8,102 nt of DNA. It comes from CAZIRO01 sp964541595 (lineage in GTDB: Bacteria; Acidobacteriota; HRBIN11). The DNA lies in assembly GCA_964541595.1 (NCBI GenBank), contig CAZIRO010000129.1, positions 1-8,102 on the forward strand, given 5' to 3'. Positions 1-6,094 of this stretch are shown here, piece after piece. The number at the start of each line of letters is the position of its first letter. The first letter of the stretch is position 1. Made by a program: the position numbers and the translations under genes. The notes beneath the pieces are model-generated. The model saw nothing but the letters and a program-made list of their open reading frames with translations, had not been told where the DNA came from and ran no database searches.

Positions 1-301
1 TTTCGTCAAGATGGGCCCGTAACGCCGGGTGTTCCGGATCGAATCGGATACCTAGCAGGTGTACTTCATATCCCTGCCACACGCAGTCCAGTTCGATCCC
101 CGGATGTAACCGCATTTCCGGCGGGATTTGTCCGTTCGTATGCACTTCCAGGTATGCGCGTACAGACTCGTGATCGGTGATCGCCACTTCGCGAATGCCC
201 GCGCGATAGACCATGGTCAGCACGGTTTCCGGTGCCAGATCGCCGTCAGAATAGTGTGTGTGCAGGTGAAAATCCTGAATCCACCAGTTCTGGCTCAACA
301 C
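1..301 (-). CDS. PHP-domain metal-dependent phosphoesterase, N-terminal part
   Basis: Reading the minus strand from a GTG at 301-299 gives 100 codons that stay open to the left edge, so the 3' end is missing. The protein has the PHP signature: DFHLHTHYSDG (residues 10-20, with metal-binding H12, H14 and D19), ITDHE (41-45, D43 and H44), GIEL (E70) and EVHLLG (H81). This pattern fits the YciV/TrpH-type branch of PHP phosphoesterases (phosphatase or exonuclease on phosphorylated small molecules or short oligonucleotides), probably cytoplasmic. The start is chosen because GGAGG lies 7 bases upstream of the GTG; the following TTG codon is an alternative. There is no early ATG. It is divergent from hisG. 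Some PHP proteins are histidinol-phosphate phosphatases, the one his step not otherwise seen here, but the motifs do not single out that activity. Family confident, substrate unknown. Confidence 0.85.
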   Translation of the reverse strand, partial: MLSQNWWIQDFHLHTHYSDGDLAPETVLTMVYRAGIREVAITDHESVRAYLEVHTNGQIPPEMRLHPGIELDCVWQGYEVHLLGIRFDPEHPALRAHLDE

Positions 302-308
302 GTACGCG

Positions 309-313
309 CCTCC
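309..313 (-). promoter_or_regulatory. Ribosome binding site of the PHP gene
   Basis: The minus strand reads GGAGG seven bases before the GTG at 301. It supports a GTG start for the PHP gene, which would be missed if only ATG starts were considered. Confidence 0.7.
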
Positions 314-330
314 GTTATAAAAAGGGCAAT

Positions 331-360
331 ATTATAGGGTAAAGCCATACCTCCCGGCAA
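331..360 (-). promoter_or_regulatory. Promoter of the PHP gene
   Basis: On the minus strand a perfect -10 box TATAAT (336-331) lies 18 bases downstream of TTGCCG (360-355), which matches the -35 consensus TTGACA at four of six positions. Transcription would start near base 324, giving a leader of about 23 bases before the GTG. It reads away from hisG. Confidence 0.65.
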
Positions 361-372
361 TCGTACGATCCC

Positions 373-557
373 CTGAGATCAGGACGGAAAATGGGACAGA
401 GTGTGCACCGGATGCGCGGATGGCCCGGTCGACACAGGATCCGGTCTCAGGTGTCCGGTCTCAGGTCCCAGGAGTCGGGGGATGACATGCGCGGCGGAAT
501 CGATATCCCGCTGCCGATATGGTCCGTTCCGTGTCCCATGTTCTGTCCCGATTTCAG
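373..557. repeat. Inverted-repeat cluster in the hisG leader
   Basis: A 26-base motif occurs at 373-398 on the plus strand and at 532-557 on the minus strand, the two copies pointing at each other. They align without gaps: both begin CTGA, carry ATC at positions 6-8, GGAC at 10-13, and end ATGGGACA. The same motif recurs at 3322-3347 and 3370-3395 (inverted pair) and at 8038-8063. Between the two copies lie degraded versions: a left-end-like stretch at 469-494 (about 16 of 26 matching) and right-end-like TCTCAG stretches ending at 450 and 464. The region therefore looks like several decayed or nested small insertions. Element limits are unclear; GATCCC (367-372) and GATCCG (438-443) could be a target duplication around a 65-bp unit. 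An open frame running through here into hisG from 391 has no family similarity and is not counted as coding. Confidence 0.6.
440..466 (+). repeat. 13-base direct repeat, two copies
   Basis: TCCGGTCTCAGGT is present at 440-452 and again, identically, at 454-466, a period of 14 bases. It sits inside the inverted-repeat cluster upstream of hisG and its TCTCAG core resembles the right end of that repeat family. It could be replication slippage within a decayed element. Confidence 0.7.
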
Positions 558-567
558 CGGAAGACGC

Positions 568-596
568 TTGATCCCGAACCGACAAAGGATTAAATT
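568..596 (+). promoter_or_regulatory. Candidate hisG promoter
   Basis: TTGATC at 568-573 (four of six matches to TTGACA) is followed after 16-17 bases by TTAAAT or TAAATT at 590-596 (four of six matches to TATAAT). It sits in the most AT-rich part of the leader, just after the repeat cluster, and would give a 5' leader of about 60 bases. Placement is inferred from the sequence only. Confidence 0.4.
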
Positions 597-651
597 TCTC
601 CGTGTTGATTTTTTGCCTGTCGGAGGGTCAGGGTGCCGATTTCTGCCAACC

Positions 652-656
652 AGGAG
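652..656 (+). promoter_or_regulatory. Ribosome binding site of hisG
   Basis: AGGAG lies seven bases upstream of the ATG at 664. It fixes the hisG start there, rather than at upstream in-frame codons within the repeat region. Confidence 0.75.
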
Positions 657-663
657 TCCGGCC

Positions 664-1518
664 ATGGCCACATTGCGTATGGTCCTGCCCAAAGGCCGGA
701 TCCAGGCCGGGGTAGTCCGGCTGTTCCGCGACGCAGGGATCCTCATCGATATTGATGACCGCATTTATACGCCACGCATTTCGGATCCGGAACTCTCCGC
801 CAAGTTGATGAAACCGCAAAACATTCCCCAGCTGGTAGAACTCGGATCCCACGATGTCGGGTTTACGGGATACGACTGGGTGGTCGAAACGAATGCGGAC
901 GTCGTGGAGTTAATGGACCTCGGCCTCGATCCGGTCCGTATTGTCAGTGCGATCCCGGAATCCATGAATCCCGAAGAACTCCATACGCGACGGATTGTCG
1001 TTGCCACGGAATATATCGAAATCGCACGCCGATACCTGGATCAGAAGGGGTACCGTTACGTGCTGGTGCGGACGTACGGCGCAACGGAAGTGTTCCCGCC
1101 GGACGATGCGGACCTCATCGTGGACAACACGTCCACCGGCCGAACACTGCAGGAACACCATCTGAAAGTGCTGGACGTCATTCTCACGTCGTCCACCCGA
1201 TGGATCGCGAATCGTGCGGCATTGGCCGATCCCTGGAAACGGGAAAAGATCGAACAATTGCGTCTCCTCTTCCAGGCCGTGTTGAACGCACGCGACCGCG
1301 TGATGCTGGAGATGAACGTTCCGGCGGACAAACTGGAGGAAGTGGCCCGGATACTCCCCTGTATGCGGGCCCCAACGATTTCTCCACTGTACGGAGAAAA
1401 TGCCTATGCCGTGAAAGCCGCGGTGCCGCGTACGGAGGTGCCGCGGCTGATTCCATTGCTCAAAAAGCTCGGTGCCACGGATATTTTGGAATATGAGTTT
1501 CGGAAGGTGATCGCATGA
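664..1518 (+). CDS. hisG: ATP phosphoribosyltransferase, long form
   Basis: First and committed step of histidine synthesis: ATP plus PRPP gives phosphoribosyl-ATP, in the cytoplasm. The 284-residue product begins MATLRMVLPKGR, the usual HisG N-terminus, and carries the PRPP-binding loop DLIVDNTSTGRTL (residues 150-162). Residues from about 211 to the end (VMLEMNVP through LEYEFRKVIA) form the C-terminal ACT-like domain of long-form HisG, where histidine normally binds for feedback inhibition. A HisZ partner is therefore not expected. The start at 664 is set by the AGGAG seven bases upstream and by the match of the N-terminus to the family; the frame stays open upstream to 391 but that part is repeat-derived. 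The stop overlaps the hisC start by four bases (ATGA). Confidence 0.96.
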   Translation: MATLRMVLPKGRIQAGVVRLFRDAGILIDIDDRIYTPRISDPELSAKLMKPQNIPQLVELGSHDVGFTGYDWVVETNADVVELMDLGLDPVRIVSAIPESMNPEELHTRRIVVATEYIEIARRYLDQKGYRYVLVRTYGATEVFPPDDADLIVDNTSTGRTLQEHHLKVLDVILTSSTRWIANRAALADPWKREKIEQLRLLFQAVLNARDRVMLEMNVPADKLEEVARILPCMRAPTISPLYGENAYAVKAAVPRTEVPRLIPLLKKLGATDILEYEFRKVIA

Positions 1519-2564
1519 TCCCACCCCGACCAGCCTTGCTGGAGATGCAGCCGTATCGACGACCGGATGCGGCCCGTGCGCATGGGTTGCGACTGGACCT
1601 GAACGAAAACCTGTGGGGGTGCTCCCCCCGGGTTCGATCCGTACTCGCCGATTTTTCGACCGAACGGATCAGTATGTACCCGGATCCCCGGCCACTGGCG
1701 GAAATGATCGCCCGTCGTTTGGACGTTCCGGTAGAGTGGGTACGGATCGCGAACGGTGGTGATGACGCGATCGATGTCGTGTTCCGGACGTTCGTATCGG
1801 CCGGCGATCGGGTCGCTTTTTGTGTCCCGACGTATACGATCTATCCGTTGCTCGCCCGTGCGGTCGGTGCACGAACGGTAACCGTACCCTATGGGGAGGC
1901 GTTTGCGTTTCCCGTTGATGCCGGATGGTCACAAGTTCCGCCGCCGCGTTTGCTCGTGCTTGCCCACCCGAACAATCCCACCGGAACGCTCGTTCCGCGT
2001 ACATGGCTTCAGGAAACCCTGGAACGATGGCCGCATACGATCGTGCTCATGGACGAGGCGTATGCCGATTTCCTCGGAGAGACATGGACCCCATGGATTC
2101 ACCGGTATCCGAATCTCGTCGTCGTGCGCACGTTTTCCAAATTGTACGGGCTGGCTGGACTGCGAGTCGGGTATCTCATTGCGCGACCGGAACTGCAACG
2201 GGAAATGCAAAAGATCCATCACCCGTATGCGGTCAACGCCGTTGCGATCGCGGCGGCATGTGCGGCGTTGATGGATACCGCGTTTGTCGAACGGGTTCTG
2301 CACGATCTCGAGGAGGTCCGACAACGGGTGGTGCGTGCGGTTCGGGAAATGGGTCTGGAGATCGTTGCGCCGGCCACGAATTTCGTGCTGATCCGGGTCG
2401 GTCCGCACGCCCGAACCGTCATTGAACGCCTGCGGGCGCACGCCATCTGGGTGCGGGACGTCACGCCGTACCCGGGTCTGACGGAATACATCCGCGTGAC
2501 CCTGGCACCGTGGAACCGGATGGAACGGTTTATTCGTACATTTGCGCAGGTAATGAAAACCTGA
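1515..2564 (+). CDS. hisC: Histidinol-phosphate aminotransferase
   Basis: PLP-dependent class I/II aminotransferase converting imidazole-acetol phosphate and glutamate to histidinol phosphate and 2-oxoglutarate. The 349-residue product has LDLNEN (28-32), typical of HisC, then HPNNPTG (151-157), DEAYADF (180-186), TFSKLYGLAGLRVGY (206-220, with K209 as the PLP Schiff-base lysine and R217), and YIRVT (325-329, R327 for substrate carboxylate or phosphate). Length is normal. It overlaps the hisG stop as ATGA, with AAGGTGA at 1504-1510 as its ribosome site, so the two are translationally coupled. Its stop lies only three bases from the stop of the convergent minus-strand gene, with no space for a separate terminator. 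Confidence 0.96.
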   Translation: MIPPRPALLEMQPYRRPDAARAHGLRLDLNENLWGCSPRVRSVLADFSTERISMYPDPRPLAEMIARRLDVPVEWVRIANGGDDAIDVVFRTFVSAGDRVAFCVPTYTIYPLLARAVGARTVTVPYGEAFAFPVDAGWSQVPPPRLLVLAHPNNPTGTLVPRTWLQETLERWPHTIVLMDEAYADFLGETWTPWIHRYPNLVVVRTFSKLYGLAGLRVGYLIARPELQREMQKIHHPYAVNAVAIAAACAALMDTAFVERVLHDLEEVRQRVVRAVREMGLEIVAPATNFVLIRVGPHARTVIERLRAHAIWVRDVTPYPGLTEYIRVTLAPWNRMERFIRTFAQVMKT

Positions 2565-2567
2565 TCA

Positions 2568-3256
2568 TTAAAATCGAAATATCAGTTTGACAAGATCCAT
2601 AAAAGTGGGGTTCATGACGGTGAGCAGCAGAAACAGGAGTACCAGGATGAAGTTCATTTTCAGATTCAGGCGATCGAACCGGCCCTGCATCTCTGTATGG
2701 ACCTGCTCGATGCGTGCTTGCAGTTGTCGGATCTGGTCCTGGAGATCTGCACGGANNNNNNNNNNNNNNNNNNNNNNNNNNNNNNNNNNNNNNNNNNNNN
2801 NNNNNNNNNNNNNNNNNNNNNNNNNNNNNNNNNNNNNNNNNNNNNNNNNNNNNNNTCGATGTATATACGGAGTTGCCGGATCTCGTTCTGGAACTCCGTC
2901 CGGACCTGCTGGATCTGTTCCTGGAGTTCTGTCTGCACCCGGTGGATCTGTTCCTGGAGTTCTGTGCGCTCCTTCTGGATCTGTCCTTGCAGTTCTGTGC
3001 GCACCTGGTGGATCTGGCCCAGAAGTTCCGCCCGGACCTGCTCGATTTGCCTTTGCAGATCCGCGCGTAGTGCGTTGATCGCGGAGAAAAATACCTCTTT
3101 AGTGACCAGGCGGTCCAGGAGTTCATCCCGTAAGAGTGTGACTTTCAGGGTGACCATCGCTTCCACAGCAGCCTCGATACCGTGCACAAGTTTACGTGCA
3201 GGTTCTTTTCCCAGAATATCCTCAAGGGCTTCGTACACTTCAACGGGAATACCCAT
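2568..3256 (-). CDS. Membrane-anchored hendecad coiled-coil protein, interrupted by assembly gap
   Basis: Read leftward from ATG 3256. The first 133 residues precede the gap: a short helical head (MGIPVEVYEALEDILG, then LVHGIEAAVEAMV), followed from residue 64 to 129 by six consecutive 11-residue units of the form R-T-E-L-Q-x-Q-I-x-x-V, a right-handed (hendecad) coiled-coil pattern. After the gap the frame beginning at 2753 gives 61 more residues: another unit (RADLQDQIRQL), more coil, then a membrane segment FILVLLFLLLTVM and a short tail ending at the TAA (2570-2568). With 100 N the two frames do not join, which only shows that the gap length is a placeholder. The layout (head, coil, C-terminal membrane anchor) resembles the DUF1640/CCDC90-like group, function unknown in bacteria; this assignment is tentative. 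GGAGG lies five bases before the ATG. It sits antisense between hisC and hisB and has no obvious link to histidine synthesis. Confidence 0.8.
2756..2855. other. Assembly gap of 100 N
   Basis: Exactly 100 undetermined bases lie inside the repetitive coiled-coil gene. The round number indicates a placeholder, not a measured length. Sequence on both sides encodes the same 11-residue repeat, so the assembler probably failed on the 33-base tandem units. Confidence 0.95.
2870..3067 (-). repeat. 33-base tandem repeat coding for 11-residue coil units
   Basis: Six adjacent 33-base units encode residues 64-129 of the coiled-coil protein. DNA units are similar but not identical; CTGGATCTGTTCCTGGAGTT recurs on the plus strand. 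A further unit (RADLQDQIRQL) lies across the gap at 2721-2753, so the true number of units is unknown. Confidence 0.85.
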
Positions 3257-3261
3257 GGATG

Positions 3262-3266
3262 CCTCC
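3262..3266 (-). promoter_or_regulatory. Ribosome binding site of the coiled-coil gene
   Basis: The minus strand reads GGAGG five bases before the ATG at 3256, supporting that start. Confidence 0.65.
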
Positions 3267-3283
3267 GCACGAAATATGATTTT

Positions 3284-3292
3284 ATTGTAGCA
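3284..3292 (-). promoter_or_regulatory. Extended -10 promoter of the coiled-coil gene
   Basis: The minus strand reads TGCTACAAT (3292-3284), an extended -10 element (TGn plus TACAAT, five of six matches to TATAAT). The -35 position is poor (TGGTAT at 17 bases), as is usual for extended -10 promoters. It would start transcription about 20 bases upstream of the ATG. Confidence 0.45.
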
Positions 3293-3315
3293 TCAGACGA
3301 TAGGAAATACCAGAC

Positions 3316-3401
3316 AACGTGCTGTGATCGGGACGGGCAAAGGGACATCTGCCAACATGGACCATTCCGTGTCCCAGGACCTGCCTCGATCTCAGAACGT
3401 G
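3316..3401. mobile_element. 74-bp palindromic insertion element with 6-bp target duplication
   Basis: The element proper is 3322-3395. Its ends are imperfect 26-base inverted repeats (3322-3347 plus, 3370-3395 minus; 18 of 26 positions match), both of the family also found at 373, 557 and 8038. AACGTG occurs immediately outside both ends (3316-3321 and 3396-3401), as expected for a target-site duplication. It is far too short to encode a transposase, so it would be a non-autonomous miniature element moved by an enzyme encoded elsewhere. As RNA it would fold into a hairpin ending nine bases before the hisB ribosome site. Removing it with one duplicate would bring hisB to 80 bases from the divergent coiled-coil gene. 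Confidence 0.7.
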
Positions 3402-3403
3402 AA

Positions 3404-3408
3404 GGAGG
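3404..3408 (+). promoter_or_regulatory. Ribosome binding site of hisB
   Basis: GGAGG (within AAGGAGG) lies eight bases before the GTG at 3417. It decides in favour of that GTG over the in-frame ATG at 3324, which lies inside the inserted element. Confidence 0.8.
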
Positions 3409-3416
3409 CGTGTCCC

Positions 3417-4007
3417 GTGCGCACCGCGAAGGTTGAACGGCATACGCGGGAGACCCGGATCTGCGTGGAGCTATGTCTGGACGGCCATGGACAGGCACAG
3501 ATTGAAACGCCGATCGGGTTCTTGAACCACATGCTCGAGACCCTGGCGCGCCACGGAATGTTCGATCTGCACGTACAGGCCACGGGGGATCTCGATGTGG
3601 ATCAGCATCACCTCGTGGAGGACCTCGGTCTCGTACTCGGTCAGGCGTTTCGTCGGGCACTGGGAGACAAACGGGGGATCCGTCGGGCGGGAAGTTTTGT
3701 CTTCCCGATGGACGACGCGATTGCCCTGTGTGCCGTGGACATTGGCGGACGACCGTATCTGCACTTCCGGGCACGGTTCCGACGTCGGTTCTGTGGAGAA
3801 CTGGATACGGACCTGGTACGGGAATTTTTTCAGGCATTTGCCAACAGTCTGGGCGCCAATATTGTTGTCTGGCTGATACGGGGCCGCAACGATCATCATC
3901 GCATTGAGGCCATCTTCAAGGCACTCGCCCGATCGTTGCGGGAAGCCTGTGCAGTCGATCCGCGGGCACCGGATACGGTGCCGAGTACGAAGGGGGTGCT
4001 GGAGTGA
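3417..4007 (+). CDS. hisB: Imidazoleglycerol-phosphate dehydratase
   Basis: Manganese-dependent dehydration of imidazole glycerol phosphate to imidazole-acetol phosphate. The 196-residue product is a stand-alone dehydratase, without the N-terminal phosphatase domain of the enterobacterial HisB fusion. It shows GFLNHML (34-40, H38), HHLVED (64-69), NDHHRIEAIFKAL (158-170, H160, H161, E164) and the C-terminal PSTKGVL; these histidines and acids are the family's metal ligands. Translation from GTG gives MRTAKVERHTRET, the usual N-terminus. The reading frame continues upstream to an ATG at 3324, but that stretch is the inserted palindromic element. No convincing promoter is visible just upstream; TTGTAG at 3285-3290 with TACCAG 17 bases on is weak. 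The stop overlaps the hisH start (GTGA). Confidence 0.95.
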   Translation: MRTAKVERHTRETRICVELCLDGHGQAQIETPIGFLNHMLETLARHGMFDLHVQATGDLDVDQHHLVEDLGLVLGQAFRRALGDKRGIRRAGSFVFPMDDAIALCAVDIGGRPYLHFRARFRRRFCGELDTDLVREFFQAFANSLGANIVVWLIRGRNDHHRIEAIFKALARSLREACAVDPRAPDTVPSTKGVLE

Positions 4008-4606
4008 TCGGTGTGGTCGATTACGGTGCCGGGAATCTGTATTCCGTACTGAAAGCGCTGACATACCTCGGCGCCACGACGCGGGTGGTGCGATCCGGTC
4101 GCGACCTTGATGGGATCGATCGCCTCGTGCTGCCCGGCGTGGGCGCGTTCGGAGCTGCCATGCGCCGTCTGCAGGAAGTCGGACTGGTGGCACCGATCCG
4201 GGAATGGCTGCAGGCCGACCGTCCATTTCTGGGTATCTGTCTCGGGATGCAGTTGCTCATGGCGTCCAGTGCGGAGAGTCCCGGCGTCCGGGGATTCGAA
4301 TGGGTTCCGGGCACGTGCGTCCGTTTTCACGCGCGGCGCGTGCCGCAGATCGGGTGGAATCGGATCTGGCCGGTACGTGATGATCCGTTGCTGAACGGCG
4401 TGGATGCGGGCAGTGCGGTATACTTCCTGCACAGTTATTACCTGGTGCCGGAAGATCCGACCGTGGTCATTACTGAAACCGAATACGCGGACGTCCGATA
4501 CGCGTCCATCATCGGACGCGGCCGGTGGCGCGCCGTGCAGTTTCATCCGGAAAAGAGCGGTCCCGTTGGATTGCGGATTCTCCGCAACTGGCTGGAAATC
4601 AAATAA
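4004..4606 (+). CDS. hisH: Imidazole glycerol phosphate synthase, glutamine amidotransferase subunit
   Basis: Hydrolyses glutamine and passes ammonia to HisF through the HisF barrel. The 200-residue product is a class I glutamine amidotransferase: DYGAGNL (6-12), LPGVGAFG (43-50), GICLGMQLL (77-85, nucleophile C79), PQIGWN (114-119), YFLHSYY (140-146) and HPEKS (181-185, H181 and E183 completing the triad). The GTG start overlaps the hisB stop by four bases, with AGGGGG at 3991-3996 as ribosome site. Length and motifs are ordinary. Confidence 0.95.
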   Translation: MIGVVDYGAGNLYSVLKALTYLGATTRVVRSGRDLDGIDRLVLPGVGAFGAAMRRLQEVGLVAPIREWLQADRPFLGICLGMQLLMASSAESPGVRGFEWVPGTCVRFHARRVPQIGWNRIWPVRDDPLLNGVDAGSAVYFLHSYYLVPEDPTVVITETEYADVRYASIIGRGRWRAVQFHPEKSGPVGLRILRNWLEIK

Positions 4607-4643
4607 CCGAACCTGTGTATGCAACCGGGGAGAGTGTCACACC

Positions 4644-5405
4644 ATGACATCGGGCGTGACCGTACGGATCATTCCGTGTCTGGATGTGGATGCGGGCCGC
4701 GTCGTCAAGGGGGTACGGTTTCGGCAGTTGCGGGATGCCGGTGACCCGGTCGAACGCGCGCGTTGTTACTATCTGCAGGGAGCGGACGAGATCGTATTTC
4801 TGGACGTGGGCGCCTCCGTGCAGAGCCGGGCCATCCTGATCGATGTGGTCGAACGGGTGTCCCGCGAGGTGTTCATTCCGCTGACCGTCGGGGGTGGGAT
4901 CCGTTCGGTGGACGACATGCGTGAGGTGCTGCGTGCCGGCGCGGATAAGGTCGCCATCTGTACGGCAGCGCTGCGGGATCCCGAACTCATCAGCGCGGGA
5001 GCACGGATTTTCGGGTCGCAGTGTATTGTGCTCTCGATCGATGCCCAACGTGTCGGATCCGGATGGCACGCGTTCGCATACGGCGGCCGCGTCGATACCG
5101 GCCGGGATGTCATCGCCTGGGCGATCGAGGGAGAACGGCGGGGTGCCGGCGAGATCCTGCTCAATTCGATCGATATGGACGGTACGGGTCAGGGGTATGA
5201 TGTCGAATTGACCCGACGGGTGGCCGATGCGGTATCCATCCCGGTCATTGCCTCCGGTGGCGCCGGTCATCCGGACCAGATGGTGGACGTCGTTCTGCAC
5301 GGACACGCCGATGCCGTACTGCTTGCATCGTTATTGCACTTTGCACAGTACACCATCCCGGATATTAAACGTCATTTACGCGAACGGGGAGTACCGGTGC
5401 GATGA
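4644..5405 (+). CDS. hisF: Imidazole glycerol phosphate synthase, cyclase subunit
   Basis: Uses ammonia from HisH to turn PRFAR into imidazole glycerol phosphate and AICAR. The 253-residue (beta/alpha)8 barrel has IIPCLDVD (9-16, catalytic D14), LTVGGGIRS (80-88), SIDAQR (131-136, catalytic D133), NSIDMDGTGQGYD (174-186) and VIASGGAG (201-208). Residues equivalent to the Thermotoga ammonia gate are all kept (R8, E49, K102, E170). Unusual is AICTAAL (104-110) where both E. coli and Thermotoga have SIN: S becomes A104 and N becomes C106, next to the active site. The start at 4644 follows GGGGAG at 4627-4632; the 37-base gap after hisH is the only real spacing in this block. The stop overlaps the hisA start (ATGA). 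Confidence 0.95.
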   Translation: MTSGVTVRIIPCLDVDAGRVVKGVRFRQLRDAGDPVERARCYYLQGADEIVFLDVGASVQSRAILIDVVERVSREVFIPLTVGGGIRSVDDMREVLRAGADKVAICTAALRDPELISAGARIFGSQCIVLSIDAQRVGSGWHAFAYGGRVDTGRDVIAWAIEGERRGAGEILLNSIDMDGTGQGYDVELTRRVADAVSIPVIASGGAGHPDQMVDVVLHGHADAVLLASLLHFAQYTIPDIKRHLRERGVPVR

Positions 5406-6094
5406 TCGTTCCGTCGATCGATCTGCAGGGGGGGCGTGTGGTCCAGCTCGTGCAGGGGGAACGCGTTGCACTGGAGCGGTCCGACGCCGAGACCCTTGCA
5501 CGTACGTTCGGACGGTTCGGTGAGGTCGCCGTCATCGACCTGGACGGCGCACGGGGACAGGGGCATCAGCGGGAGATCATTCGCCGTTTATGCGCTCTGG
5601 CGGAGTGTCGGGTCGGTGGTGGAATCCGCGACGTCGACACGGCCGTTGAATGGATCCGCGCCGGTGCAGTGCGCGTGATCGTGGGTACGCGAGTGTTTCG
5701 CGATGGGGACGTCGATACCGCGTTTTTACAAACACTCGCCCGGCGTATCGGACGGTCACGGATTATCGTGGCGGTCGATGCGCGCGGTGATACCGTCGTC
5801 ACACACGCGTGGCGGAAATCGACCGGAATGACCGTGCCGGAGGCCATCCGCAAATTGGAACCCTACGTGGGCGGGTTCCTGTATACGGATGTCGAACGAG
5901 AAGGACTGTTACAGGGTGTACATCTCGACCGGATCGCCGCCGTCGTCCGTGCGACTGACCGGCGCGTGACCGTCGCCGGTGGGGTCACCACGCTCGAGGA
6001 TGTTCGGGCGATCACGCGTATGGGCGCGGAAGTGCAGATCGGTATGGCAATCTACACCGGACGGATCGACCTCGGGGAGGCGTTCATCGCCGCA
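5402..6094 (+). other. hisA: HisA domain of the fusion
   Basis: Residues 1-231, isomerising ProFAR to PRFAR by an Amadori rearrangement. This is close to the normal length of stand-alone HisA, ending at the last barrel helix (EAFIAA). D7 and D126 are the expected acid-base pair. The border is approximate to a few residues. Confidence 0.88.

Noticed and set aside
579..623. Hairpin CCGACA...TGTCGG in the hisG leader
   Set aside because: It overlaps the candidate promoter and has a 27-base loop; the pairing is short enough to be chance.
391..663. In-frame N-terminal extension of hisG by 91 residues
   Set aside because: It has no family similarity, runs through the inverted-repeat cluster, and a good ribosome site with a typical HisG N-terminus sits at 664.
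391..663. Histidine attenuator leader peptide or T-box before hisG
   Set aside because: No short open frame with a run of histidine codons and no recognisable T-box sequence was seen.
2870..3067. CRISPR-like array from regularly spaced similar units
   Set aside because: The 33-base units are contiguous, in frame and encode an 11-residue coil repeat; there are no unrelated spacers.
2530..3126. Long alternative minus-strand frames and plus-strand frames through the N gap
   Set aside because: They are shadows of the coiled-coil gene; open length across N is meaningless, and the hendecad pattern and membrane tail fix the true frames on each side.
3324..3416. In-frame extension of hisB from ATG 3324
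   Set aside because: The ATG lies inside the 74-bp inserted element, and GGAGG is correctly spaced from the GTG at 3417, where the protein matches the family start.
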